A stretch of DNA of 64,000 nucleotides, from the NCBI GenBank assembly GCA_014526335.1, contig JACTAT010000054.1:486523-550522 (forward strand), written 5' to 3'. Shown here in pieces: positions 1-10,600 of this stretch. The notes beneath the pieces were generated by a model, which searched no databases, was not told the origin of the DNA, and saw nothing but the letters and a program-made list of their open reading frames with translations. Position numbers and translations under genes: made by a program. The stretch is from Chrysaora quinquecirrha (taxonomy: Eukaryota > Cnidaria > Scyphozoa > Semaeostomeae > Pelagiidae). Numbering within the stretch: position 1 is the first letter of the stretch; every line of letters starts with the position of its first letter.

Positions 1-88
1 GCCTCTGCTACCAGACCAACTAATGGTACTGCAAGTATCAATGATGCTGTGTCAGCATCAGCTTCTTCTACTAATACTGATACTACTA

Positions 89-120
<32 letters not shown>

Positions 121-800
121 ACTACTACTACTACTACAACTGCTGCTACTACTACTACTGCTGCTGTTGCTGCTGCTGCTTCTACTCCTGCTACCACTAC
201 TACTACAACAACTACTGCTGCTGCTACTATTGTTGCTGCTACTGCTGCTAAAACTACTACTACTATTACTTCTGCTTCTGTTGCTACTATTGCTGCTGCT
301 GCTGCTACTACTGCTACTACTATGCTGCTACTACAACTACTACTTCTTCTACTTATACTACTAGTGGTGTTCTCCATCAATCAGCTGGTGATGCTCCTAA
401 TACTTATCCTGCTACTACTAGCTCCGATACAGCTACAGCGTCTCCTACTTGATTATTTGCTGCTGCAAAAAATATCAACGATATTCTCCCGAAGTCAGCT
501 GCGCTGCTACTACTAATACTGATACCACTCCTACTATTTCCAATAAAACTGCTGCTTCTGCTACTAGATCATCTGTTGCTCCTGTAGATATCACTCTACG
601 GAGATCAATATTGTTCTCCCTGAGTTAGCTTCTGCTACTACCACTACTGATGTCTCGCTGCTTCTGAATTCAATTGAATTGAATACTTCTATTTCTAATA
701 CAACTGCTGCTGCTACAAATTTCAATGATGTTCTCCCTTCATCAACTGCTCCTGCTACTAATGCCACTACTACTACTAGTAGTACTATGCAGCTTCTGCT
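1..800 (+). repeat. Trinucleotide low-complexity tract (GCT/ACT/CTG), partly open reading frame
   Basis: The tract is dominated by GCT, ACT and TCT triplets, purest from about 90 to 330 and then decaying. Frame 1 is open from the window edge to the stop at 514–516 and would encode a Ala/Thr/Ser-rich chain. The start phrase ASATRP has an echo near 550 (ASATRS) in another frame, so the tract may be an old coding repeat broken by indels, or just an intronic microsatellite. Poly-Leu and other ORFs here are frame shadows of the same repeat. It lies upstream of a Shroom-like terminal exon on the same strand, but I cannot show that it is spliced to it. Confidence 0.6.
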
Positions 801-1222
801 TCTGCTAAAAGAACTGATTCTTATTCTATTTTTCCAATTCTCGTGTTGACAATTCATCAAGTCGCCGTATACCTCGTTGAAATACGTTATTCGATACTTC
901 AAGGTTTTTTAAGAGAACTTAGATACTGATATGACTAGAAAAGATCTCGAACCTGGGTTCTTTCTGCTTCATTTGACCTCTGCACATACGGCCTGCGAAG
1001 AAAAAAGACTTCCTTCACCAGTGGTGTGGGGCTGTCATAGCAACCCATCCGCAAGGGGCAAGTCTCTTAGTCGTATTTTTATCATGTATTGCATGGAACG
1101 GATCATATCGTATCGGGATAAAAGCGTTACTTATCTAGTCCCCGTAGATCTTTCCTGGAAGTTGCTGTTCATTATCTGTTCTTTTCATCATCTCAATATA
1201 ATAAATGTTTTCTATTTTTCAG

Positions 1223-1495
1223 GATAATTTGGTCGCCAAGATCGAAAAATTAAAAAGTCAACACGAAGAAGCGTGCTATTTACGTGAAGTCAACGATAAA
1301 CGCGGAGAAAATGTTGCGAACTTTTTAGACAAATATTTCAACGAGGAAGAGTTTCAAGACTTCCTATATTATGTTGACATGAAGTCGCAATTAGCTTTGA
1401 TGCAATCGGAAATTAAAGAAAAAGTTAAACTTGGAGAAGAAAGGTATAAAGCCCTGGCAAATACAGGTATTTGGACTGCATCTCCTGACAAATAA
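1223..1495 (+). CDS. SHROOM: Shroom-like protein, C-terminal coding exon (ASD2 domain end)
   Basis: A TTTTTCAG acceptor at 1213–1222 opens an in-frame exon of 90 codons ending at a TAA. The peptide is helical and charged: LKSQHEEACYLREVNDKR, then a short FLDKYFNEEEFQDF segment, then DMKSQLALM and KVKLGEERYKAL. This order and spacing (heptad segment, 'YLSEE.L..Y..FV.MKSAL', 'KLGEEQ..L') is what I know of the ASD2 domain at the C terminus of Shroom proteins, which binds Rho kinase and drives apical actomyosin contraction in epithelia. Only the last part of ASD2 is here; earlier exons must lie upstream, probably outside the window. The last residues (TGIWTASPDK) are not conserved in any family I know. 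Identification is by motif reading, not by alignment. Confidence 0.72.
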   Translation, partial: DNLVAKIEKLKSQHEEACYLREVNDKRGENVANFLDKYFNEEEFQDFLYYVDMKSQLALMQSEIKEKVKLGEERYKALANTGIWTASPDK

Positions 1496-1730
1496 CTATG
1501 TTTTTACATTCAAGATAATGATGTAAATGTTTCTTATTTGCATCGCCTTGCCGGTGCTTCATAGAAGTAGTTAGCTCTGGGCCATCCTTTCACAACGTTT
1601 GTTGTTCCTGTGAAAGCCCATTTAAAATTCTTCGGGGCTACAATTCACATTTTGACTTCAAAACATGGAAAAGATCTCCTTTTCGATTTGGCTCACAAAA
1701 GCTTTGTGTCGTCCTCAAAATCGAGAACTT

Positions 1731-2264
1731 TAAGGCCCTGGCCAAACGTTCAAACATTGTTGGTCAAACATTTGAGATTTGCTTTACCAGCAATGTTTGG
1801 CCTTTTTGTCACGTCATGAAACATTGCTTGACAAGTTGAATCTGCTTTCAAAATCTTCAAAGATATGTTAACTTTTCTGCAGCAGGAAATGTTTGACGAG
1901 CAAAGTTTTGCAACGTGACCAAACGGTCCAGCACTTTGTTCGGCAGGAAAGTCTTAATTTTTGAGCAGCAATGTTTGATCGTTTGACCCGGGCTTAGCCT
2001 TGCCCAAACGTTCAAGCATTGTTGGTCCAATGTTTGAGACTTGTCAAGCAAAATGTCTGACCGTTTGGCCATTTCCAAAAACATTGCTCTTCCAACATTT
2101 TTTGTTTGCGTTTCTAAAACTTTTTCAAAACATCCTGGCACATGTTTTGTTACTTTTGCTTGTCAAGCAATGTTTTTGGACGTGGCCAAATGGTCGAACA
2201 TTTGTTGTAAAACAAACTTAAAATGTTGGACTAACAATATTTGATCTTTTGGCCAGGACCTTAA
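1731..2264. mobile_element. MITE pair of the AAACATTG family
   Basis: It opens with AAGGCCCTGGCCAAACGTTC and closes with the inverted form (TTTGGCCAGGACCTTAA). The interior is a string of CAAACATTG/AATGTTTG octamers in both orientations, with a second head (CCAAACGTTCAAGCATTG) near 2004, so two copies probably abut or nest. Further copies lie at 5373, 6139, 8350, 27750, 61316 and 61450. No coding capacity. Confidence 0.75.
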
Positions 2265-4059
2265 AGGGAAATATTGTCTTGTATCCCATTTATCCCATTT
2301 TCCCATTACCATGGGGTTTAGCTTTCCAGGTTTCCATGTTTTGATAAAATACTGTAACCTTAAGAAAAGGTTTCCTTCCTTTTTAATCTAATGCATACAG
2401 AGTCGAATTATGATTCGAGTGACATTTTCCGTCAACTTCAAAATTTAATTCCCACACTTAAATTCTGTTTTAAGAAATCTTTGGGGATTTTTTTGCAAGT
2501 TTTCTTTCTTGCGTATTTCGAAAAGTACGTTCTGAATTGGGCCAAGTAAAACTGTAATTTCTGGCCCGAACCATTCTAGCTTTATAATGTGGTCTCTGTG
2601 ATTTTATTTTTAGCATTTCAAATAAAATTAATTTTTATTTCTACTGGAATATTAACGATCTAATATATGTTTGTACTTTTGAATTTTTTCTACGTGGGGA
2701 AGTCATTTTCAATGGTTTCAGCTTTTTCACGAAAACATTGTCAATTTCTTCTTACTTTTCTCTCAACTCTCGCATCTTATTCCAAATATGGTGTGGTCAT
2801 GTGATAAAACCACTGCTGTTAAACAATAAGAAACCATCGTGCGTTTATTGATTATTTTGCATTTTGAAGCCCCAAGGTTGTTTGTCGTTGCAAAAGTCCT
2901 TTTTTACGTTTTGCAAGTAAATTTTTCAAACCCATGAAATGACTACAAAGCTACCAAAAAGACTGCAGCAACTCAAGGCCTAAAATTTAGAAGGTAAATA
3001 AATTTATTCTCCGTAAATTATTTCGCCAACTCCACAAATGCACTTTTCTTAAATGAGTTAACTCTCTCGGTTTTCATAGGGCTTCGCTTCGACCATGACT
3101 GGCCTAGATAGATAGTCTTCTGGTTTTGAACCCCTAAACCCCAAATTTTTTGACCATTTATTATTTCTAATTTCATGCATGATCATATTAGGTGTATTTT
3201 ATTTGCATTGATTTGTGTATATTTAATAGCCAATAATTTTAGTTTTAATTATCTTAATTTTATTCTTTTAGTTTTTGCATTTCATTTCACGAACGGGTGG
3301 GAAAAATTCCACGTGGTAGAGTGACCTCGTTGCATTTTACCGCTCGGGATAATTCTGTTTTCAAACTTGAAATTTTGAGCGATCCCGAACAGTTCAAATT
3401 ATTTTATTTCTAAGGTGATAAATTTCCCCGCGAATGTTATCTTCAGTTTTTATATATGAAAAACGCCTTGTATTTCCTACCGCAAGAAAACAGAGAATTG
3501 CACCTCTAGATTTCGTATAGATTTCTTCCAACGTGAAATAGACAGAGACTTATCTTTGCATAAACTTACTGAAATATTTGATTCTCTAAAGCCCTAAAGA
3601 GAGAGTAAGCCTGGGTTTCAGGGGTGGAAAAGCGTCGATAAAGAGAGGAATGGAATGCAATAAACGAATATGAAATAGTAGCTAATTTTGCTGGTTTGGC
3701 CTCGTAGCTCTGCTTCTCCCCTCTTGGGTGTCCTGTTCCGCATCGTTTAAAACCCCTGAACCCTAGGGAAGCTTATTATGGATAAAACACTTTGTAAGAG
3801 AAGCTGTTTTAAGCTATTTGTAAAGTAAAATATAGTAGAATTTAATACGTGATCTTTAGAGGTGGATATGTTTGGTTTAATAGATTGGACTTATGATACG
3901 AACTCAGATTTATAACTTACGAGTTACAACTGTGGTTTTTTGTAACCGAATTCACTTTCTCCAGCTTTCTGTTGCTCATTCTCACCTTTTTTGCTTAATT
4001 GCAAGTGGGCTGCTTCAGAAAAGAAATGCGTACATATCAAATAAAAACAGATTTAGATA
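2265..4059. other. AT-rich non-coding stretch
   Basis: No exon with usable splice sites, RNA gene or repeat structure could be supported here. It lies between the Shroom-like 3' exon and a rearranged SINE. Confidence 0.5.
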
Positions 4060-4215
4060 GAGCTCAGTGAAATCGCCGAGTAACTCTGCGAGTCATACAG
4101 CCAAGGCTGTCCTCCAGTTTGACAGGACATTTGATCAGGCGATTTCATTGAGGTCTATAGTCCGGGTTCGAATCCCATCTATTGTCGTATGCTACTTGTG
4201 GAAAAATCTATCCTA
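4060..4215. repeat. Rearranged tRNA-derived SINE copies
   Basis: The first half (4060–4130) is the SINE head in antisense orientation (reverse of GAGTTACTCGGCGATTTCA). The second half is sense and contains a polymerase III B-box-like GGTTCGAATCC at 4165–4175 followed by CATCTATTGTCG. Related copies at 10979, 12060 and 36176 keep the head, an A-box-like TAGCTCAGTGG and the B box in order. The two orientations side by side suggest nested insertion or rearrangement. Confidence 0.6.
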
Positions 4216-5372
4216 GTGTTCGCCATTCATGACAAATATATCAAACAAAACAAATAGTTTAAGTCACCATGACATACTTAAACAGAAATAAGATTTGTTT
4301 TCAAATAATTTGCAAAGCAAGATCTTTGTACCATTTGGGAGTTTAGGAACTTGTGTCCGCATCAAACCAGCAGACCCGTTTTGTGTAGCAAGAAAGAGCT
4401 CGTTTTCTCACTTGGACTCTTCAATTAATTATGTTCGTCTTCCCCCGATTGAATTTTGACTAGAATCTAATAAACTCGATTTAAAAAGGGCGTGGTCCTG
4501 AAAAAATTTTCGTACCTCTGGCGCGAGGGCCCTTCCCCATGCTTTGTTCCGCGGCCCTGCAGTCTGCCGTTGCGACTTTTCTCTTCTGGCGATACCCAAG
4601 CCACATCAAGGAAAGCTTTTCTTAAATTTTTGCGTTATACTATGTGACAAGACTTGAAAACAAAGAAAAGCATCTTTACACACTGATTTCTAATAAAATT
4701 CATCATTCAAGCACCCTTATTAACAGGAAAATTGATTCTAAGGCATCTAAAATCTGCAAGAAGAAAAAATTAAATAATTTATCAACACAAAAATTAAACT
4801 AACCAGTAGTTTGCAAATTATTTCAAAGACGAAAATGCACTGATCAACAATGTACAATTGACAATGCTAAATAACTATACAAAATATTTAAATATAAATT
4901 TACAATAATATACATTATTCGTACAAGATAATAACGAATAAATAATATTCTACAAGTGGGAAAGGCTTGAAATTCAAGGCTGGGGGGTGGCGTAGGAGAA
5001 GGTTGAGGTGCGAATCTATGAAAGTTGGGTAATATTTTGATTTTCAACATGAGGGAAATAGGTTAAAATATTGATTTGAAAAAACCTCTGCAAGGGGCTA
5101 GCAGGCTTCGCTTGTCCTTGCAAGGGGTTACTAGCAAGCTTCAAGCATGCAAGCTTACAATTTGTACTGTATGCTTTAAACGTCTCTTACGCCAGCGCTA
5201 ACCTTTCAGCACTTTCAGGCTCGAAATTGTTTAGGGCCAGAAGCCTGTTTTTCCGTAAGAATGTTGATTGCAATGGACAATGATCATACGATGATCAAAC
5301 GATTACAGCGGTAACGATGATAATATGCTAGGATCGTATGTTTTTCATATGCATTTCTGAACTCGGCTGTTC
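4216..5372. other. Non-coding stretch, nothing recognised
   Basis: AT-rich sequence without a supported gene. A short local duplication of TGCAAGGGG-CTAGCAAGCTTC-like words occurs around 5090–5150. Confidence 0.45.
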
Positions 5373-5627
5373 GGCCCTAGCCAAACGACGAAACATTGTT
5401 TGTCAAACATTTAAACTTTGCCATCAAGCAATGTTTGAGAGTTCGGCCACGTAATTTAAACATTATTTTTTGCGCAATGTAAATGAAAATGTTCCAAAAC
5501 ATCTCTTGATACAAACGAAAAAAAAGGAATGACGAGTAATGTTTTGTGACGTGGCTAAACAGCAAAACATTTTGCTTGGCAAGCAAATGTTTGACGAGCA
5601 ATGTTTGATTATTTGGCCAGGGCCTTA
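5373..5627. mobile_element. MITE, AAACATTG family
   Basis: Left end GGCCCTAGCCAAACGACGAA, right end TTTGATTATTTGGCCAGGGCC in inverted orientation. The interior repeats AAACATTG/CAATGTTTG several times. About 255 bp, no coding capacity. Confidence 0.75.
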
Positions 5628-6138
5628 CAGTGTGATTAGGAAATCTCGTGACCCGTGTGATTGTTATGAACCTTACGAAGCCAGGCTTGATATCTAAAAA
5701 TTATTGATAAATAAGCTAGACTTTGGATGAACAAATAATTTAATTGACGAATTCGTACGTTTAAAATAAATAACAAAAATTATTTACAATTGTAGCACAT
5801 TTTAAGGATGGGTAATAGGCTAATAGCAACTGCGTGGATGAGTATTGTGATTTTTGCTCCTTTGCATAATCGCACGTGTTATAAAAGCGAAAATGTCATA
5901 ATGATGACGCGGATGTACAATAAATGAGACAAAATATTTAGTGAAGTGAACGCTACTGGATGTATGATATTTGAGAACTTAGAAGCTCAGATACAGTGTT
6001 AAGATTCTTTCTTAAAGAGCTTTCCTGCTAAACAGGGGTTGGGGGTTAAGAGGCATAGTTCTACTTGACTCCATTGTCACCAAGGGGTGGGTGCTGCAAA
6101 GTATCGAAAACTGTTGCAGACCTTGCGTACATAATAAT

Positions 6139-6329
6139 AAGGCCCTGGCAAAGCGATCAAACAATGTTTATGAAACATTTACTTATGGGGCAATGTTTGA
6201 TCGTTTGGCTTCGTCGCAAAACATTGCTTGACGAGTAAAATTTGCTGGGCAATGCTGCTAAATAGGTTCAGAAACATTTTTGCTTGACAAAAACAAACAT
6301 GTTTCAAGATCAATGTTTGCAGGCCCTTA
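6139..6329. mobile_element. MITE, AAACATTG family, decayed copy
   Basis: Starts AAGGCCCTGGCAAAGCGATC and ends AATGTTTGCAGGCCCTTA. Interior AAACATT words are kept, but the right arm has lost the TTTGGCCA part, so this copy is degraded. Confidence 0.6.
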
Positions 6330-7109
6330 CTTGAGAGAGTTACCTCAAGGTTCGTGTTTCAACACAACAATGTTCCAACTGTATTTCAAATGCACTAGAA
6401 AATGTCCGACGAGGACAAGAATCTATGCTGTCATTTTGTGCTACAATAGACCTTCGACTATCTTTGCTCTAAGATTAAAATTACCTATCAAATAAATAAG
6501 CGATATCGCAATAATTGTTAATTTAATTCATGCATTCATTCTAAAAACCCTACTTTTATGATAACTTAGCAAACTCAACAACACCTTCAAGCGAATAAAT
6601 TAAGTTTAAATTATTGTGCTTAAAAGCAATCTTTATTCTTAATTAACACATGCATAAAGTTTAAATGCATATACAAGTATTCGTACTGTATAAGCATATG
6701 GCAAATTTCATGTAATGTAACTATAAGGCAATTCAGGTTATAGCTACGAAGTGTTTGAAACATTGGCGCTACCTTGAAGCAGGATAAATACACTTTGATT
6801 CCGAAATCGCCTTCCGTGACAATTTAGCAAGCAATCCTGCCTTGAAAATGGTAAAAAATGCTTCAATTTTGAGCAGGTGGTGCTAGGAAAGGATAGGATG
6901 TGTTTAGATGCGTCAAGATTTGAACGTGATTTATCCTGTATTCACATGACCTGTACTCCTCTGTAGCAATTATGTTGAAACCACACAATGTTCTCTAAGG
7001 TCTGGTCCTAGCCAAAGATCACTGTTTGTCAAATGTTTCAGATTTGCTGCCGAAAATGCTTCACTGTTTTAATTCTCAAACATTGTTTTCTCCACTTAAT
7101 TCGAAGACA
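6330..7109. other. Non-coding stretch with one partial MITE end
   Basis: No gene supported. Near 7003–7090 there is a one-sided remnant of the AAACATTG family (GGTCCTAGCCAAAGATCACT, then CAAATG and CAAACATTG words) with no matching right end. Confidence 0.4.
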
Positions 7110-7560
7110 CAGCGTTTTTAAAGCCGCAGCTACACGTTCCACTTTTTGCTTGAAATGGCGCGGCGAAACCCCTGAAAATGTCTGTCATGAAAAATCCTGA
7201 GGTAGCTACGCGCTGCGAAAATTCTGCGACAGAGAGGTTCTGCAACAATCAACTTGGGTGATAAGAAAAATGGGCCCTAGAAAATTTCAAGGAAAAGGCG
7301 CGAAAAAATGCAATGTGTTGCGTCAACATGCAAAAACCGGCTATGCGCTGAGAAATTATAGCTGGCAAGAAAAATATGTCGTGAAAATTTCAACCAAAGC
7401 AATGTTCTGCGGCCGTATTTCCAAAGGTCGCAGAACACTTCGTTCAAAAATCTATTCCTGGTTAAACGTGCGCCTGCTAGTTTTCCGGTCGTGGCAAAAA
7501 TTTTTCAACATGTTTTGTCGCCATTTCAACATGATTTCAAGCAAAAAGTTGTTAACTCAC
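7110..7560. mobile_element. Inverted-repeat element with CAAGCAAAAAG ends
   Basis: The left part reads CCACTTTTTGCTTGAAATGGCG and the right part TCGCCATTTCAACATGATTTCAAGCAAAAAGT, which pair as imperfect inverted arms. A related fragment lies in a stomatin intron at 59200–59290 (TTTCCGGTCGCGGCGACAAT … TATTTCAAGCAAAATG). Small non-autonomous element; the open frame across it is incidental. Confidence 0.45.
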
Positions 7561-7639
7561 TTAAACGCTTTCGTTAACTCTAATTTCTTGCGCCTTCAAC
7601 CAACATTGCTACAAAGAAGTTTCCTTAATTCTTGAGAAA

Positions 7640-10600
7640 TTATATTTTTTCTGGCTCACATGGATGTGCAACTTCATACGTCATATCACTGTGTCCATGT
7701 TTTCTTTTCCATGCAGAAGGATCTGGCATGTAATTGGCTAATCCATTGCAAAATTGTGCTTTGAATGCTTGCTTGAAATTGCTAGGCCAATATCTGATGA
7801 CGTAGAACGGGATGGGAAGGCAGCTTGCACAGACCATCACAACGGCAAGGACTTGCGCCCAGACAGGGTATGGATACTTAGCTGTCCAGTCATCAGAGCC
7901 AGGATGTTTGCTTGGGTCAACGGGGTCCTGTAAAGGAGTAAAATGTATTACAATCGGTATTAGTTGGCTGATAGTATGGCTGGGACGATGTTGTCCTGAA
8001 ATGTGTGTACGCGCTCATAAGGTAACCAATTTTAAACATCTAAAGCTATGGCGAAACTAGGATACTTGTGGCGCGTGGCACCGTATTCGGCGTGTCTCCC
8101 AGGGTGGCTACACATGCGAGTGACAAGCGAGCAACATGCTCCCCGAGTCATTTGCATGTCGCGGAGACAAGCATGTTTCTGTTGTCGCCCAGAAACATTT
8201 ACGTGTCTCTTGCTACAAATTTTGCCGCGCGCTACGAAGTTTCGAGGTGGCTAAACTGGGAGACACCGTGGGGACATCAATGTCGCATGCGGCATGTCTC
8301 CTAGTTTAGCTAGGTTTTGACGTTGGCCGTTGAATTTACACAAACTATTGGTAAGTTTAACCGTTTGGCCACGTTATAAAACATTGATCGTCAAACATTT
8401 GCTGTTGCGTCAAGAGAAATATGAAACACATTACGAAACAAATTTCACTCATTTGCAATTCAAGAAATGTTTCGGGACGTGGCGGAACGTTCAAACATTG
8501 CTTGATAAGCAAATTTCAAACATTTGACCAAAAATGTTTGATCGTTTGGCCGAGGCCTAAGAAGACGTCTATTGCCAAACACAATATATCAGATCCAGGC
8601 TGGGAGCACAAATTACAAGGTGTAAAAACCTTGCTCTCTGTTACTTGGATGATCAAGTAATAGTCCCCAAGGAAGTAACATGGCGGAGCCGTATCAGTAT
8701 TTACCTGAACGCAGCCAACGTAGACTGAATATTCTGGTTTCTTCTGCACTGCTTCAACAACCGTCCATATGAGAATAGTAAGAAGTGCAATTGGTGACAG
8801 ATATTTCCAACAGAACATCCAGAAAGACCATGGACGACTTCCAGTCATGAATTCGATATCGTCAGCGAATCTAAAGGCAAACATAAAAAAGTTTCGTTAT
8901 TAAAAAATTTTTGTGGAAAGCAGCGCCAGGTTTGATTGCGAAGTAAAGAAACGTCTGTGAAAGTTCTGATTAAACTAGTTCGAAAAAATCACCAAAGATG
9001 AAACCTGAAGGCTCATGTCGCATTTCCTTTGACAAAATGTGGAAATATGCCAAGCAAAATGGTCAGAAAACGAATATAAAAGGGCGGGGTGACAAAATGA
9101 TTTAGGATACAAGTTTCTTGTAAGGAACGAGGCTGGAGTTTATTAATTTTCAGCAAAATGAGGCTGATACCGTTTCTAATCGTGAAATACGTTTGAATGT
9201 TAATTTGTACAGCAAAATCATTTAAACTTGCTTATTTTTTAACTTCATAGTCTTGTAAGGAAGCACGATGAGACATGGGAAATATGTTGTTGTTCGATCA
9301 TTTAGTTGTTTAAACCAAGGTATTCTTAGCAGTTCATCCGAGCGTCGATAGTTCCTTAAAGTTCCTTAAGACCCTTTTTGGAATTTTCAGCCACGGATTC
9401 CGTACAAAGTTCGTCCTTGTAAAACAAATGTAGCAACCAATACAATCAAATATGGCGAGAGAAAAGAAGGTAATCTACTTACTTATCAGCACCATAGATC
9501 CAACCAATAGCCAGTGCTTGACAGAGAGTAATAATAAGCAACGGAATCGTCACTGAATATTCATCGAATATTTGAAATATATAAAAGCCGGGACCAGATA
9601 CCATGGATAAGCCAATGAGGAACATAATGCCAATGCATATGACTGAAATAAACGAAACAGAATTCAAGATTTTTTATACTGAAACGTTTTATAAAGTAAT
9701 GGGAGAGGAAGTCAAGTGGCCTATGTTTTTGATTATGCTGTAGATCAACAATAGAAAACCAGTAAGTATCGAATCTCCACGATAACAACTTTGCTAATGC
9801 CTATGGAGGTAATGGTAACAACGAAAGAAGGTTAGCATACTATGCTATGCTATGGGTAGCATTCGACTATGGTTATACGGTTAGGAACAATCCTTGTCTC
9901 GGTTGTGTGTGTGCGAGTTGTTCGCTAAGCTACTTTAGTTGAATGAAAGGCAGCGTTTGATCATAGCTATACAGTGCTAGACTAAATGTCTGAAACGTGT
10001 TATACATGTAATAACTTTAACAATTGCTATGGCCCTGCAATGTCAGCCGTTCGTTCTTGGAACATGTTCGGTGCATTCAGACAACATTAAGCTCTTGCAA
10101 TTGCAAAATTTTGTACTGCTCAAAGATTATACAAGTTACTACTCTTCTGATTGCTTCATGCAAATGAAAAATACCCTGAACCTTACTGCTCGCTTTAATA
10201 CAGTCTTCCTCAACTTAGAGTTGAATATAGTATTGCTGCAAGAGGGGTGGGGATTTTAGAACTCGGTGTACTTTCATGCTAGTGTTCCAAAACTGGAAAG
10301 TTTGGTAAATTTGGGACAGCCAGACCTATCTAGCGGTACGCAAACATCGACTTTGAAGGGAAGATGGCTGATTAATTAATAAAAACACTGCATGAAAGGG
10401 AAGGGAGTGCTAGAGTTCCTGGAGTTGTACTAGAGTTGGGCAAATCGGAGGTTGGGCAAGTCTTCTTGACAGCATTCTGTGGTATAGGCATCTTTAGGCA
10501 GATGCAAAGTATACTTACTTATAAAGAATGGTCTTTTCATTTTGACGATCTTCATATCAAAGAACGGTGCAACGGCTGCTTCCAGTGTTCCGAATTCTGA

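Noticed and set aside
23..364. Poly-leucine open frame
   Set aside because: Shadow frame of the GCT/ACT/CTG repeat; no signal peptide or other protein feature beyond the repeat.
7258..7635. 125-codon plus-strand basic protein
   Set aside because: It lies across an inverted-repeat element just beyond the SLC6 stop codon, and the start lacks an ATG context; no domain.
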